From Petrosia ficiformis (lineage: Eukaryota > Porifera > Demospongiae > Haplosclerida > Petrosiidae): DNA of 64,000 nucleotides. Positions 12,805 through 23,297 of this stretch are shown piece by piece. The notes under the pieces were generated by a model. The model saw nothing but the letters and a program-made list of their open reading frames with translations. It was not told the origin of the DNA and searched no databases. Within the stretch, counting starts at the first letter, position 1, and each line of letters opens with the position of its first letter. The stretch spans positions 6,808,001 to 6,872,000 of the forward strand of contig OX345640.1 of the NCBI GenBank assembly GCA_947044365.1, written 5' to 3'. The translations under genes and the position numbers were made by a program.

Positions 12805-15800
12805 TATCTTAGAGTATAATAATGTAGATTATTATTATTATTATTAATAATATTATTATTATTATTATTATTATGATTATGATTATGATTAGAAAAGCAG
12901 TCACAAGGAAAATAATACTTTTGAAGGCTTATTATTTAGGTGGAGTAATAATTACTATTTGAAATTCCCAATACAAAATGGTGATTTTTTAATTAAAGGT
13001 AAGTGTTTGATCAAAAGTAATGTTTTCCAAAACGAAATGATATTTCTCATCCATCGTCACATGACAAATACATGTAAAATATTCTATTTTGTTGTTGTAT
13101 CACATATCCTAGTCATAATATAATATATAAGTACCTTTCTGATGTTTCTTTTCTATCTGTTCATTTAAATGAGAAATTGCTTGTTCATTCATTTGTAGTT
13201 GTATAGTAACAGAAGACTCTACTTGTTGAAGTTTAATAATTTCTGATTGTATGAGTTCACATGATTGTTTGTGTTTAGAATACTCATCAGTTACTCTTCT
13301 CAATTCTTTAAAAGAAAGAAAATGTAATTATATTTTGAGTTCATTTGTAAATTAATGAAAAACCTGTATAATTATATGTATAGATTATACACCGAGGTAA
13401 AGGTTTCTACTGGATTTATCAAACCGAGGGCCGAAGGCGGCACGAGGTTTGATAAATCAGTAGAAACCGTACTGAAGTGTATAATGGTCTTCTACCATGA
13501 AAGGCGCTTGAAATACAGTAACTAAACAAATCTTCGCATGGGGCAACAGTATACATAATTTCACTAACCTGTGGATATAGTGTGGGTTTCTGTGACTCTT
13601 TAGACAAGTGACTGATCAACAGTTCAATCGCAAATGACAGAAAGAGCTCTACATGTGGCAGACTTTTGGCTCCTCCTCCACTGCAGTATAAGGCGTGGTC
13701 TTCCAACAGCAATTGATCGATCGCGAACGCTATCGAGAAGTTTGCGCTGCAAGAATAGCCTCACCCAACACTTTTGGAATCTCACGCGAGAGGAAGCAAT
13801 AGAGCTCTGAAAGACCTCAATCACAAGCATGTTAGATTTTCAAAAAGAACAAGCATCACTATGAATTACAGTTGTATATAATCATCATGATTGCTGTTTT
13901 ATGTCAACTATATATTATAATTATTATTTAGGAATTATTATAAAGAAATTGACAACTATGTAACTTGAATCAATGACGAGAACATTTTACTGGCAGATTT
14001 AATAACATGTTATCAAACCTCCCGGTAAATACTGCGAGGTTTGATAACACATTTAGAAACCTGCAATCTGATTGGTCAAGAAAATCGGTGGCATTTCAAC
14101 CCTCAGGGATTGAAATTCGTTTTCTTTGACACTGTTGATTGTTCCTTTTCTACATTAGTAGGTGGTTCTTCACGTCGAGACGTATTACCAGTACGAAGAC
14201 GAGGCTGATGTGGCTGATGGAGCACTGACAACTGTTTTTCTTGTTCTTCCGCAGCCCGTGCAAAGTGAAGGGCGTCAGCAAATGTCTTAGCAGAAGGTAA
14301 AACCTTTTCCTGCCATTTCAATTTCAAGCCTTGAGTAAGTAGATCACACTTGAGCACTTCCTTGGACTCTTCGTCCATCCCTGTACGTCTTCCATAACTT
14401 GACTCAAACAGACTCTCAAAGTCTTCAGCATACGACTCCACTGTCTCCTCTACCCCTCTGCCTTCTACGCATTAGTTGGGCAGAAATTAATGCTTCTCTT
14501 CTTATAGGGTTTAAACGTTGACACAAAGCTTTAAAGGCATCGGTGAAACATTTCTTTACTTTGTCTGGTAAGATTTCAGAGATACGTTCTGCCTTACCAG
14601 TCAGCAATAGCTCAAATTGTACCAATTTCTTTCGTTTGGTCCAATTCTGAAGTTCGGCATGTTTTTCCAATTTCCTGATTCATCCTTCTCATCTCCCGAA
14701 AGTTTTGACAAGGAGGGTAATCATACTACTCCTGAAAAACCATCTCCTAACTCCTCTAGTGCACTTACACGCTTCTTTGGCTTTGAGCATTTATCACCTA
14801 TCTCACTATCTACATAAACTTTCTCTCTATGATCTCTTTCCAGCTTTTCTTTTAGTAAATGAATCAGTTCGTCTCGAGCATCCAGTTCCTTCCTGTGTGA
14901 CCTCAGCATCTCCTGTTGTAAATCGTCCTTAGCTTTCAATAACTCTCTTTCATGATCCTTCTCCATTTTATGAAGTTCCCACTTGTGTTGTGTTGCAACA
15001 CCAGTGATCTCAAACAGCTCATCTTGAGTCTTGAGCAGCTTGTCTTCCAATTCCGCTACAATCGATTCACTATCCGAACTCTTTGACCTGAGAGTATCGA
15101 TCTCTTCTTCAGCCTTACTTAACACATCCTCCATCTTCTCCAACTTTTCTTCTAGCTTTTTCTTATCCTCTTGTACTTCTCACAGTTCCCCTTTTGCTTC
15201 GTCCAACAATGTCTTAAGTTCCGTTTTCGTGTAAGGCATTTTCGTGTACAAGTTCTAACACGTGGTCTCTTAAATCCACTCCAATCGTCTTCAATCTGGT
15301 CTCGGTGTGACCTCCAAATGCAACGCCGCTTTCTGCTGGCGTGTATTTAAATATGTGAGTTTATATATCACAATATCTCTTTCAGGGAAAACAGAACAAT
15401 ATCAGAGAAAACAACATGTGTCTAGATCTACCATATCAAAAACACCTCCACTCATTATCACATTACAGAAAATTAATAGTATGGGGGTGGACTACAATTA
15501 CACATTTTGCACTACCAACAATAAAAACGCCTAATTACCTCGTGATTGGCTGGTAGCAGAATACATAGTTTATGTAATTTATATATATAGTTAAGGAGTT
15601 GGTATAACAATAATAACTCCCAGATGCACCAGATTGCCATTTTTATAGGTGCAAAATCAAACTTTTCCGGTGGGGCATGCCCCCAGACCCTCCTACATGA
15701 ACTATGGAAATCATACCGCCCCCCAATCTCAAATCCTGAATCTGCCCCCTGGTTATTGCATGCACCATACAGTAGTTATAAAATCCTTGTAAAGTTAAAG

Positions 15801-18800
15801 ATACATAATTTTTCTTGTAAAAATGCTATTAATAGAACAAAGATTTGATAGCAAACAATTTGCATTAGTTGGCTTCTTCTAATTCCTTTGTAATTTATTA
15901 GAATCGTCCATTTTTTTTCTTTTTGATTCTCCACAGTCATATCTATGCCCTAAGTGAAGCAATTCTCCAAAAGATAGAAGACACCTCCAGCTGCTTTGTA
16001 AGTGTAAGCTACTTACTTCAATAAGGTCAGGACAAGTCAACTGTTTACTCTATTTTAGTGAGTCTGTTGACTTTCAGCCTCAGTGATTCATGGAGTAAGT
16101 AGTTTAATAGTATGACTATATAAGTAATCTGTGATAACATGTTTGATTGTGAAATTTAGGATAAATCTCACTAGCTAGTGTTCTTTTTAAAGTGGAAAAT
16201 TTTATGCACCTTTCCCAGTTCGCCTCATGAAATTTTACGGCCACTTGAGAAACAACACTCATGATTTATCCTGAATTTCACTCTAACTCATGTTATTTAC
16301 ATATACTAAGTTTTTTTACTGACAAATAAGAAAAAAATTTGTATTTATACATTCCTTAAAATATGTCTCACCTAACTCTTTAGCTTCAATTCTTTTATAC
16401 CAATCCAGTTTTGCCCATAGCTCTGCATTTTCTCGTTTCAAATCTAAAAGTAATGGAAGACATTTCACATTTTTTTATGGCCTATAGATATGCAAGGCCA
16501 TTCCAATAATTACTTTCCAACTATATATATATACATACATGTATATATATACTTATGACACTTATGCGGTGTTTACGTAGTCAGGGAACTTGTGTCATTC
16601 TGAGGGGGGGCTTAGTTCAATTAATGGTTGTGGTACATAATAGAACACATGAAAGAAATGGGGTACAGAAAGTGAACGGTGGCCAAGATATCTGCAGCAG
16701 AGTCAGCAGTGCAGAAAACATGAAGAATTGTGAAAAACATGCTCGTTGAAAAGAAAGAAATGTATCATGTGTGTTTGAATTTTGACAAGGGGGTCAACAA
16801 AAATTATTTCATAATCTTTACTGTGATATTTCTATGTGATTGGTATTTATTTACCTAATTAACTTATAACACTGAAGAGTATAACGATTGCAGAACGGAT
16901 ATAAATTATAAAAGCATTTTTGATGTGACCATCTGCCAAGCCAGTAGTTCAATTTGAATAAAATGGTATTTATATACATTCTTTCCTAACAGTCTATATA
17001 ACACTAACCACTTTCACTCTGTATCCCATCATTAACAGCAGTACTGTCAACATCTTCACATTCCAACAACTGTTTTGAGTTCTCTTTCACAAGTAACTAT
17101 AATAATTATAAAATATCTTCTTTCCATGTAATTCATAATTAAGTATGACACTAACCTCTTCTCTACTCATGACTACACATCCTGCTATACTAACTCCTAC
17201 CACACAATATTTCACCAACTCATCTTTATTTTTCGTGGCTAAACTCATAAGCTCTCCGCAAAGGTGAAGTGGAGCATAACAAAGTAAATAAACTTCGTCT
17301 TCGTTTAGCGATACCATTTTCATCATGATATGATGAGCCATTCTATGGAAAGCTACTGTAAGCATTCGTTGAATATAGCACAAAGATTCCTTCCCAATGC
17401 TACAATCTAGGGTAAATTCCACACATTCGGATTGAAGTAGAGATCTGTTTGAATTAGGCATTAATGTCTGTTCATATAATTCTTTGACTAACATCTTCCT
17501 GCTCATCTCTTCAAGTGTGCCCTCATAAACTTGTAAGTGTTGAATGGAAGTTTGGAGTCTATAATGACAAGCAATATCTTTCAGGTGAAGAATATTTAGA
17601 ACAGAAGTATGGATACTCATGATGGTCAGTAACTCCTCGGTTGATTCTGCTGTTTCTAGTTGATCCGCTAACTCTAGAAAAGAGAAACTAAGAAAGGATC
17701 GTAACTTATCCATTGGAATGAGCTTTTTCTCTATCTCTTTCTTCATTTCCATGAATAACTGCAGAAACTGTCTTTTCTGCTCTATAAATGTATATTCACA
17801 ACCTAAAAAACACACACACATATACACAAAAGAAAGTAAATCATGCATACATTGTGAAAGGAGCAAGTAAATAAATGCTTTGGGGAACTTTGTTGTATAT
17901 GATATACTAGTACAGTGTAATAGCCCCTCTTCTTATTATGATCAGCTGATGGGGGAAAGAAAGGAAAGGACTAGAAATACTTTCGAAATTGTATTTACTC
18001 CCCCACAGGAATCTTTATTTATTATTATTTATTATTATTCATTTAGTGAGATTACTCATTATATCAAATCGAAAATTATTGGTATCATCTACCGATAGTA
18101 ATTATCAGTTTTATTTGCCATTATAAATCAAGGCCAGTTTAAATTAGCTGGAATTATTTATATAAACAACAGAGAAGTTATCAGCTCAACCTAAAATTAT
18201 GGGAAGCCAGTGCTAATTAGGTATGATAACTACAGATGGCAGATGGCTATTGTTATAAAGATTTAGGTTGAGCTCATAAGTGGTCTGTGGTTACCTAACT
18301 AGTTTGAACTGGCCTTGATTTCTAATCATCAAATAAAACTGATAATTACTATTTGTGTGTGATACCAATAATTATTATTTTGATATACAATACCGAATAG
18401 TTTAGTAATCAGTATCAGTGGTATTGAGTACTGTAGTAATGTGAGACAGTATTCTGTTTATTCACACACTAGTTTGCATTGTTTTGTGTATTAGGTGTTT
18501 CATTGTGATTATACATTACTATTTGTATTTAGTGTCATATGATGTTACTAGATATAAATTAGTCTGTTCCCACAACTATCTTCATTATATGCTATACATG
18601 TTCAAGTTGAATAAAATATTACATTTCAGGTTATGACATCACAAATGTGTATAATACATGTGCTTACATAAACATCAAATTTTGTACAAATTCACATGTG
18701 AAACATTTTTTGTTAAATGGTTGATTCCAATTATATCGGTATCAATATTTCAAATCGATACTAGGAATTTCACACATGGTATCGAGTACTTTGGTATGGA

Positions 18801-21800
18801 ATTGCCCATCCCTAGAAATTACACATATAGCTAAAGATGGAAGAGAGGCTATCACACTAAACTACAGTCTATTCAATTTCAGGAGTCATGAAAGTCAACA
18901 GTGGAAGAAATGCATCATTGGAATGTAACAGTATTTTGTGTTTGTGGTCTCTCCTGTGAACATGTACTTACCTTGTGTATATACCTGCATATCTTGGCAG
19001 GAACATTTGAGAAAGTGTTACTGTGTTTAGTGGCCTACATCTGAGTTAGAATTGACAATGCCGAAGGGAAAACGAGTCAAGAACACCTTCAAGAATATTA
19101 TTTGTAATGTACATGACTATTAATTTTTGATTGGCAAAGTAAGAAACAGAAGTCCACTCGCTCCACCTAAGTTATATAAGATGACTAATGAAGCCACTAG
19201 CTTCTCAAATCGCACTGTCAACCATGTCCTTCCGGTAAAGAGAATGCTGTACAAAGTCCTTTTACATTTCCAAATAAGAGATATAAGGAAAGCAGAGAAC
19301 AGAGGAAGAAACCAGCAATTTAGGATCAAATAGCAGTATCAGTAGTGATAAAGAATATATTATATATATAGTTTTCAAGTATCTTGTAATTTCTTGTGGT
19401 TTTAGGTATTTCTGTGCTTAAGTATAGAGTCTAATGGTACAATTCATATAGCTTATGATTTGCAGTCATATTGCATATCATTGGATTTGGCAAGTTGAAA
19501 CAAGTGGAATGGTCTTTGTTGCATATCAATATGATAATGTATAAGGAAGTTATAACCACAAACGTTCATGACTCTTCAATGTGAATAGACTACAATGTTT
19601 AACAGTAATTAAGTCATAGTACATAATAATATCAATTCTTAGACACTGAGGAGATAGAATTACACTCAATATTTTAAGTCACATTCATTACAGTATCTCC
19701 TTAACCAATTCACCAGTGTTATCACATTTATGCAACAAAGTATTTTATGCCCTGAAAACGCAATTGCCACATAAATATGACATAATTGTATGACACACTC
19801 AATTCAAACACATATAACTTATGAATGGTTGAGGGTACAATCCTCTTCTACCTTTCACAAACGATAGACTAATATGTATGCTACAACTTTTATGTACTCT
19901 GAAATAGAACATTTTATTAAGAAAATGGAGAAAATCCATCTGTTTTCATTAATTTTGTTTCCATGTGACAAATTATTATAACATAAATCAAAATTAATAT
20001 TGTATTAGAATCTATTAGAGACGGTATTCTTTCTTTCTTTCTTTTGTCTTGCTGTTATGGCTTCCTGATTAAGGTACTACTTTTGATGGATCTGGTACAC
20101 AAGCTATAAAAGATACTAACTTGTATATTGCCATTGTTCACAATTATGAAACACAAAGTAAGATTGATGTCAAAAGAATTCTAAACAGAAACATTTCCCT
20201 ATAAAATATAAGACAGAAAACACCCAGTAAAAAAAATTAGCACATAAACAAAATAGAAGAGACATGTTGGTACTATGAAGTATGAAGAGTGGAACAAATA
20301 CTTGTATCATACAGGAGATCACATTACATACTGCTTTCTAATCTACCAAAAGGGGTTAGATCTAAATCAACCTTTCAACATAATAGAGTGTAGTTCATAT
20401 TTATGCATACAGTCTTCTTTATGATTATAGGTACTATTAAAATAATATACTATAATCATAATAATTATTATAATACATAAGTACACTTATATGATACAAG
20501 TCTTTATAATGTTACTTAAACTATTTTATAATGGTAAAGGTCTTTCACATTCAGCTTGACCTCAAGGAAATGTTGATAACTTTAGTTCGGAATGACCAAT
20601 AATCCTTTACCTGTGTCATTTTAATGAAATTATCCTTCCTGTTCATTTCTGGTATCTCAAATTGCAATCCATTGCTTCATTATTGAGTTACAGTATTAAC
20701 CTTATGACCTTAAACTATATATACAAAAGTCACCATATGCTAATTTGAGGTCGTCGTGAATGTGAACAGACTTTACAATAGCTCCTTTACACTCACAAAT
20801 GTTATAAACAACAACAACAAACCCTAACCTGTATATATATCAATTTGTTTCTCTTCATTCTTGACTCAAAGTCCTTTGTTTGGTACCTTTGTGCTCAGAA
20901 AAAGTGGCGGGGCTGATGATGACGCAATTGATGCAATGCAAAAATTGTATATGCAACCAGAAATATTCATTTTATATATATAAGAGGTATGTACATTGAA
21001 ATATTTTGGGGAATTAATTCAGTGTTTACAGTGCAGCATTGTATTCCATGATTAATAAGTTAACAATTATTTTAGAACAGAGGTGACACTATTGCCACTT
21101 AATATCATGTAACTAGACTCCTCCCACTGCAAGCGAGGGGAAGCCTATTCATCACTTAAGTAAAAGTACTGTTAGGAAGGGGCCCTTGTTTCTATGGCAA
21201 AGTAATCTTATAGAGTAAAATGTCAATTATTGGACACCACCTTTACTCAGATGCTATAGCGCTCTATCTACCACCACAACTGGAATTACTACACATAGTA
21301 AGAAAGTTTCATGATAATCACTTGAAAGTTTCATGATAATCGCTTGCTTCGTCTTGAAGTTATAAGCTTGCAAAAATGAAATTCAGACACACCTATGATC
21401 GGAAAAATTAATATATTTACAGACAGCTATTCATACGTCTTATAGAACAGCGGAAATAAATGGCTACTGTACCATCTGCTGCAACATCTACTATAGTCAT
21501 AAACCAAATCTTGTCTCTTACAGTTGCTTGACTGATTTTTTGTATTTAACTATCTGGATCATTCTGAGCAATCAATAATTCGCCACGCCTTTTGTAAATA
21601 GTACGGTGCTTAATTGGAAGTATAATTTTTGGTGACTAATAAAATAAAATTTATTAATTCCAATTGAACTCTATTACAAAAAGGTGTGGCTGATTATGAG
21701 TGATTCATTGTTATCAATAGTCTCGCATAGCCAGCCCCTCCCACTCCAATGAAGCAGGCTTCGTTAGAGTGGGAGGGCTGGCTACGCGAGACTATGCTAT

Positions 21801-23297
21801 CAACCGAAGTCAATTATTTAAATATATGTGTATTTTATCTGGTCTCTGCATTATCTAAAAGAAGAAAGAAAGGTCCTAAATGAGTCTTGTTCAAGAGAGC
21901 TAGAGGTCCTCAGAAAAACGCTTACATGTTTGTGAATCATGTGCACATGAATTGAAATAGGTGGAGCTACAAAGTTACATTCATAGCAAAGAAAGCTTGA
22001 TGTTGTAGCAAGGTATACCTCAATTGTGTTTGATTTGATGTAGTACTTTGCTAGCAATTAATAGTCACGATACAGTATCAGTTATGTTCAGATGTGTCTG
22101 GTTGTCCCCAGGAGTCTTCTCAAGTCTGGAAATAGTAACCGTGAGTGATATAAATTGTCATAACTTTACAACCGAAAGGTTTTAGCAAGGACAACTTGTT
22201 ATTTTTCATCATTGTAAAATTTGAAGTCGGCCGCTAGCTTGCTCTAGCTGCCAATATTCATAGTTTTTCCAAACATACAAACACACAAACACACATGGAG
22301 ATAGACACACACAAACACACAATAATTATGATTGCCATATCCTTCCACCTATACTTCATTCACATGGATATGTGTGAATGAAAAGGGTGTAACCCCACAG
22401 AAGTGGGCATGGCTTAAAATGTTTTCGCAGCCCGCTTTGCGTGCCACATACTTTCGCCCCCCCCCCCCCCACTTTCTAAAAGTTATGTACACCCTTGTAT
22501 TGTAGTGAGATAGATCTCGCTTCATTCACTAATAGCAACAATGCTTTTAATTTGTTGCAATTATTACTCCATGCACCCAATATTGTTGTCTTGAATAGCC
22601 AGACCCAACACACTACAATGGAAGGGTCTGCTCAACTCAGCATACAATCATTTCTCAAGTAGCATTTTAGTGGGTGATAAACCACTAATCATATTCATAA
22701 CAACACTAGTCATCTGTCATTTAGTTTTATTAGGTACTTAAGCTTTTGTTGACCAGACCCTTTCTTCATAGTAGGTTGGGTCTGGCTATGTGTGACTACC
22801 AAAACTGTAGTTACATCTGCACAGTTACAGATTGCTTGCAGTTGCATGAAAAAACAATTATAGTTTGTCAGTTTCCTCATTGGCAACTACAAATAGGATA
22901 TTTATTATAATGTAAATTTTAACTGACCTTCCTGTGCTTCAGTATGCACTGTTTCTAGTTTATCAAAAGGTTTACCTATTGAGTGTTCACAATGGAAATT
23001 AAAGTCAATACACTATATGTATAACTTACCACACTCTTTCAGTACTATCTTTCCAATATGAACTGTAGTCTTATATTTAAGTAATATAACACCAAATATT
23101 ACGAGCTTGTCATAATCATCAACTGCTTTTTCAAGAACTTTGTTGAATGCATCACTCTGACCAGTGATAGACGTTTCGTGCGTAACTTCAGAGCAGTCTT
23201 GTTCATCAAAGACTCCCTCTAGTAACAGCATTTTAGCCATAACAACAGGATTATTCAGCTGACCATGATAGTGCTGCATAAGAATAGAAGAAGCCAT
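1..23297 (-). CDS. Gene A: death-fold/coiled-coil/ankyrin-repeat protein, 3' end outside window
   Basis: Spliced minus-strand gene. Exons in order of transcription: 23030-23297, 22928-22975, 17156-17802, 17009-17096, 16372-16443, 13135-13305, 12436-12476, 12272-12373, 12029-12121, 11565-11636, 10946-11038, 9861-9953, 8144-8242, 7176-7274, 6463-6534, 4629-4721, 4459-4551, 3273-3371, 2788-2886. All have AG acceptors and GT donors, phases agree at every junction, and the sum is 814 codons without a stop. The order is death-fold-like domain, helical domain, coiled coil, then ankyrin repeats. Such proteins are usually cytoplasmic interaction scaffolds, and an innate-sensing role is only inference. 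The ancestral start (23328-23330) is followed directly by a stop, so translation would need the internal Met at 23297. The terminal exons lie left of base 1. The gene could be a recent pseudogene or use another first exon. Confidence 0.75.
1257..1562. repeat. Perfect 138-bp inverted repeat with 30-nt loop
   Basis: Arms 1257-1394 and 1425-1562 are exact reverse complements as far as I can read. The structure sits in a 1.2-kb segment (about 1245-2432) absent from copy B, whose sequence passes from ATTATTCATATATAA to TACGTTTTTCC near 39,555. Part of the right arm recurs in diverged form at 1-75. Confidence 0.85.
2788..6534 (-). CDS. Gene A ankyrin cassette 2 (five exons)
   Basis: Exons 6463-6534 (72 bp, FGETPLDIAKGDEV), 4629-4721 (93, DKAVIEAL), 4459-4551 (93, DEALYVAVKMNY), 3273-3371 (99, HKKTPLHWASERGD) and 2788-2886 (99, YKKTPLHWASERGD). 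Each is matched in size, order and sequence type by cassette 1, which shows an intragenic block duplication. The last two exons differ at few residues and are a younger tandem pair. All splice borders are intact. Confidence 0.75.
4130..4382. repeat. Foldback element (also at 41,030-41,280)
   Basis: About 50-bp inverted arms: left contains GTGAAAATCAGTCATTTGTA, right contains TACAAATGACTGATTTTCAC. It is present at the same intronic site in both copies, so it is older than the duplication. Confidence 0.65.
5411..5959. mobile_element. Foldback/MITE with about 130-bp arms and a captured exon
   Basis: Arms 5411-5546 and 5832-5959 begin CAGGAGCCCATAATGAC and end in its complement. A 7-bp ATTGAAC lies on both sides, a probable target duplication. 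Between the arms is an exon-like minus-strand sequence. Copy B (42,297 onward) keeps the left arm but has lost the right arm by a roughly 400-bp deletion. Confidence 0.75.
5677..5775 (-). pseudogene. Exon-like gene fragment inside the foldback element
   Basis: After the acceptor TTGTAACAG the frame reads RKELNDILARVDYEDIPSEA and continues through EGNDVKHS to a TGA at 5677-5679. This is 32 codons, like a terminal exon. Copy B has the counterpart ending at 42563 with an in-frame loss in the middle. The parent gene is not recognised. Confidence 0.45.
7176..12121 (-). CDS. Gene A ankyrin cassette 1 (six exons)
   Basis: Exons 12029-12121 (93 bp), 11565-11636 (72), 10946-11038 (93), 9861-9953 (93), 8144-8242 (99) and 7176-7274 (99). 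The 99-bp exons each encode one complete ankyrin repeat: TPLH or TALH near the start, then LLISHGG or LISHGG, then a terminal Asp. The 93-bp exons are divergent repeats (DEALYAAV, DKALIEAL) and the 72-bp exon is a partial repeat beginning WGETPLD. All have canonical borders. The order 72-93-93-99-99 is repeated downstream. Confidence 0.75.
8732..9053. repeat. MITE, TAGTGTTGTTTTAG family (also 44,825-45,154 and 35,399-35,664)
   Basis: Ends read TAGTG(T/A)TGTTTTAGT and ACTAAAACAACACTA. The third copy at 35,399-35,664 is flanked by ATGTATAA and ATGTATGA, a 7-of-8 match to an 8-bp target duplication. Interiors share TTTAGTTAATTAAACT-like stretches. Confidence 0.65.
9305..9613 (+). CDS. Conserved plus-strand ORF inside gene A intron, unknown function
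   Basis: The better-supported part starts after a good acceptor (TTAATCATTACAG near 9410). It encodes YSANTAVSITTLKILAQKIA, then SKMYPGEERIFGGIGFAVTG and a short tail to TAA. It contains one hydrophobic stretch (GGIGFAVTGALVSALI). Copy B has the same C-terminal 61 codons (45541-45726) with two replacements and no stop, but one extra base upstream breaks the longer reading. It may be the terminal exon of a nested antisense gene or a repeat fragment. I do not recognise the family. Confidence 0.35.
   Translation: MRMDYLLYFTGYNKFMYSLILFPLYYIYHPLLIITAYHNCVYSANTAVSITTLKILAQKIASKMYPGEERIFGGIGFAVTGALVSALIQGSPHFSEFSIEGF
10612..10909. mobile_element. hAT-like MITE, copy A only
   Basis: A 298-bp element with ends TAGGGCTGGGA and TCCCAGCCCTA, flanked by an exact 8-bp duplication ATAATTAT at 10604-10611 and 10910-10917. 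Copy B near 46,630 has a single ATAATTAT with no insertion, a clean empty site. Confidence 0.88.
11996..12040. repeat. 45-bp perfect palindrome over a splice donor, copy A only
   Basis: Arms of 22 bp (TAAGGGACAGGGTAAGTATA plus AT) around a single central base. The right arm contains the last bases of exon 12029-12121 and its GTAAGT donor; the left arm is an inverted copy in the intron. Copy B has no such copy at 48,510. Confidence 0.85.
12272..12476 (-). CDS. Gene A linker exon (12436-12476) and first ankyrin-like exon (12272-12373)
   Basis: The 41-bp exon encodes VLDDSKKREEQDEL and restores phase 0. The 102-bp exon then encodes DEELYDAVERNK followed by a VEKLLKNNANPN core, a degenerate first ankyrin repeat. 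From here on every exon begins and ends in phase 0. Confidence 0.7.
12773..12885. repeat. TTA trinucleotide microsatellite (copy B 49,297-49,343)
   Basis: Two (ATT)n blocks split by 30 bases in copy A; one block in copy B. Confidence 0.85.
13135..17096 (-). CDS. Gene A coiled-coil exons (17009-17096, 16372-16443, 13135-13305)
   Basis: Three phase-compatible exons (88, 72 and 171 bp) encode about 110 residues rich in Glu, Lys, Gln and Leu with heptad-like spacing, including ELWAKLDWYKRIEAKEL and QLQMNEQAISHLNEQIEKK. This is a likely coiled-coil dimerisation segment joining the helical domain to the ankyrin array. The 3.1-kb intron between 13305 and 16372 holds the truncated Ty3/gypsy element on the same strand. 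Confidence 0.72.
13384..14080. repeat. Foldback-type repeat next to the gypsy remnant
   Basis: 13384-13483 is an inverted pair (TTATACACCGAGGTAAAGG against its diverged complement), and 14005-14080 carries further TTTGATAA and TTTAGAAACC units. Copy B keeps the outer parts (49,857-49,965) but lacks about 590 internal bases. Short ORFs inside are not supported as genes. Confidence 0.5.
14083..15496 (-). mobile_element. Truncated Ty3/gypsy element in copy A (gag plus 5' LTR only)
   Basis: Same insertion site as 50028-55462. It retains the LTR at 15319-15496 and gag at 14101-15239, but pol, the 3' LTR and about 50 bp of flank are deleted. Homology to the element resumes inside the zinc-knuckle region at ATCGGTGG. 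An extra C in the run at 14450-14457 shifts gag between 14425 and 14441, a defect not in copy B. It also shares the gag TGA stops of copy B. Confidence 0.85.
15319..15496 (-). repeat. Surviving LTR of the copy A gypsy remnant
   Basis: Matches 55280-55462. Its outer end has lost about 5 bp, so the last bases before ATTACAC are ACTACA. Confidence 0.8.
15595..15950. repeat. Dispersed repeat with GGGGCATGCCCCCAGACCC motif (also 56,090-56,410)
   Basis: A GC-richer segment shared by both copies. The core GGTGGGGCATGCCCCCAGAC resembles a motif I have seen in repeats of many invertebrates, so the short ORFs on either strand (for example RRVWGHAPPEKF on the minus strand) are probably repeat-derived. 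Not recognised as a host gene. Confidence 0.35.
16557..16750. repeat. Dispersed repeat, three or more diverged copies
   Basis: The segment with AGAAAGTGAACGGTGGCCAA recurs at 57,140-57,230 (duplicate copy) and at 28,905-28,990. Its first half (TACGTAGTCAGGGAACTTGTG) resembles 55,630-55,710. The small plus-strand ORF within is not supported as a gene. Confidence 0.5.
17156..17802 (-). CDS. Gene A exon 3, 215-codon helical domain
   Basis: The largest exon. It starts CEYTFIEQ and ends VVMSREE at a GTTAGT donor. It is strongly helical and amphipathic. The C-terminal half (about residues 135-215) has a compact alternating pattern (FTLDCS, then CYAPLHLCGEL, then VVGVSIAGCVV) that looks like an alpha/beta or death-fold-adjacent module. 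I know this pattern only loosely from invertebrate ankyrin proteins. Copy B differs at five residues, all substitutions, with no stop or frameshift. Conservation of a 647-bp open frame between the copies supports coding function until recently. The Met-initiated reading that extends upstream of 17802 is intronic. Confidence 0.75.
18074..18374. repeat. MITE-like inverted repeat (copy B 58,564-58,864)
   Basis: About 80-bp arms: AATTATTGGTATCATCTACC at the left and its complement at the right, with the GGCCAGTTTAAA / TTTGAACTGGCC pair inside and a second pair CTCAACCTAAA / TTTAGGTTGAG nearer the centre. Same site in both copies. Confidence 0.7.
20905..20990 (+). other. Exon-like plus-strand sequence in the long intron (copy B 61,338-61,428)
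   Basis: In copy B, a CTTTGTGCTCAG acceptor is followed by an open stretch containing KSGGADDDAIDAMQKLYTQP and then AAGAG before GTATGTAC, a good donor. Copy A has small indels here. It could be a fragment of a nested gene or part of a repeat. No neighbouring exon was found. Confidence 0.25.
21719..21795. repeat. 75-bp foldback hairpin, copy A complete
   Basis: Arms GTCTCGCATAGCCAGCCC and GGGCTGGCTACGCGAGAC, with CCTCCCACTC / GAGTGGGAGG closer to the centre. Copy B (62,176-62,206) retains only the left arm and then joins sequence equivalent to about 22,027, so one arm was lost in a deletion. Confidence 0.75.
22590..22800. repeat. MITE with TAGCCAGACCC termini (copy B 63,180-63,425)
   Basis: TIRs TGAATAGCCAGACCCAAC and GTTGGGTCTGGCTATGTGTG enclose about 200 bp. 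A related element lies at 36,835-37,085 (TGTAGCCAAACC ... GGATCTGGCTACA). Confidence 0.65.
22928..22975 (-). CDS. Gene A exon 2, short linker
   Basis: A 48-bp exon encoding a 15-residue linker that starts KPFDKLE. It is flanked by an AG acceptor and a GTCAGT donor. Its phase (2 bases, 15 codons, 1 base) matches both neighbours. The copy B counterpart at 63556-63603 differs by one residue (Thr to Ala). Confidence 0.7.
23030..23297 (-). CDS. Gene A exon 1, CARD/death-fold-like N-terminus with damaged start
   Basis: Encodes about 89 residues rich in predicted helices, with hydrophobic spacing that resembles a CARD or death-effector fold. This is a pattern judgement, not a database match. It ends in a GTAAG donor with one base left over, which pairs with the next exon. 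Compared with copy B, nine bases (three codons, Ala-Lys-Lys) are missing just after the internal Met, and the upstream ATG at 23328-23330 is followed by TAA where copy B has TCA. An upstream in-frame ATG used in copy B is also closed by TAG here. Confidence 0.7.

Noticed and set aside
14617..15234. Ser-rich plus-strand ORFs over gag (also 54572-55195)
   Set aside because: Antisense of the Glu/Lys-rich coiled-coil gag.
17803..17866. Met start upstream of the 215-codon exon
   Set aside because: The region is a pyrimidine-rich acceptor tract ending in TTTTTTAG; the exon begins at 17802 in phase with exon 2.
19127..19333. 68-residue basic ORF, plus strand (also 59617-59823)
   Set aside because: Conserved only because of the recent duplication; no motif and no exon borders.
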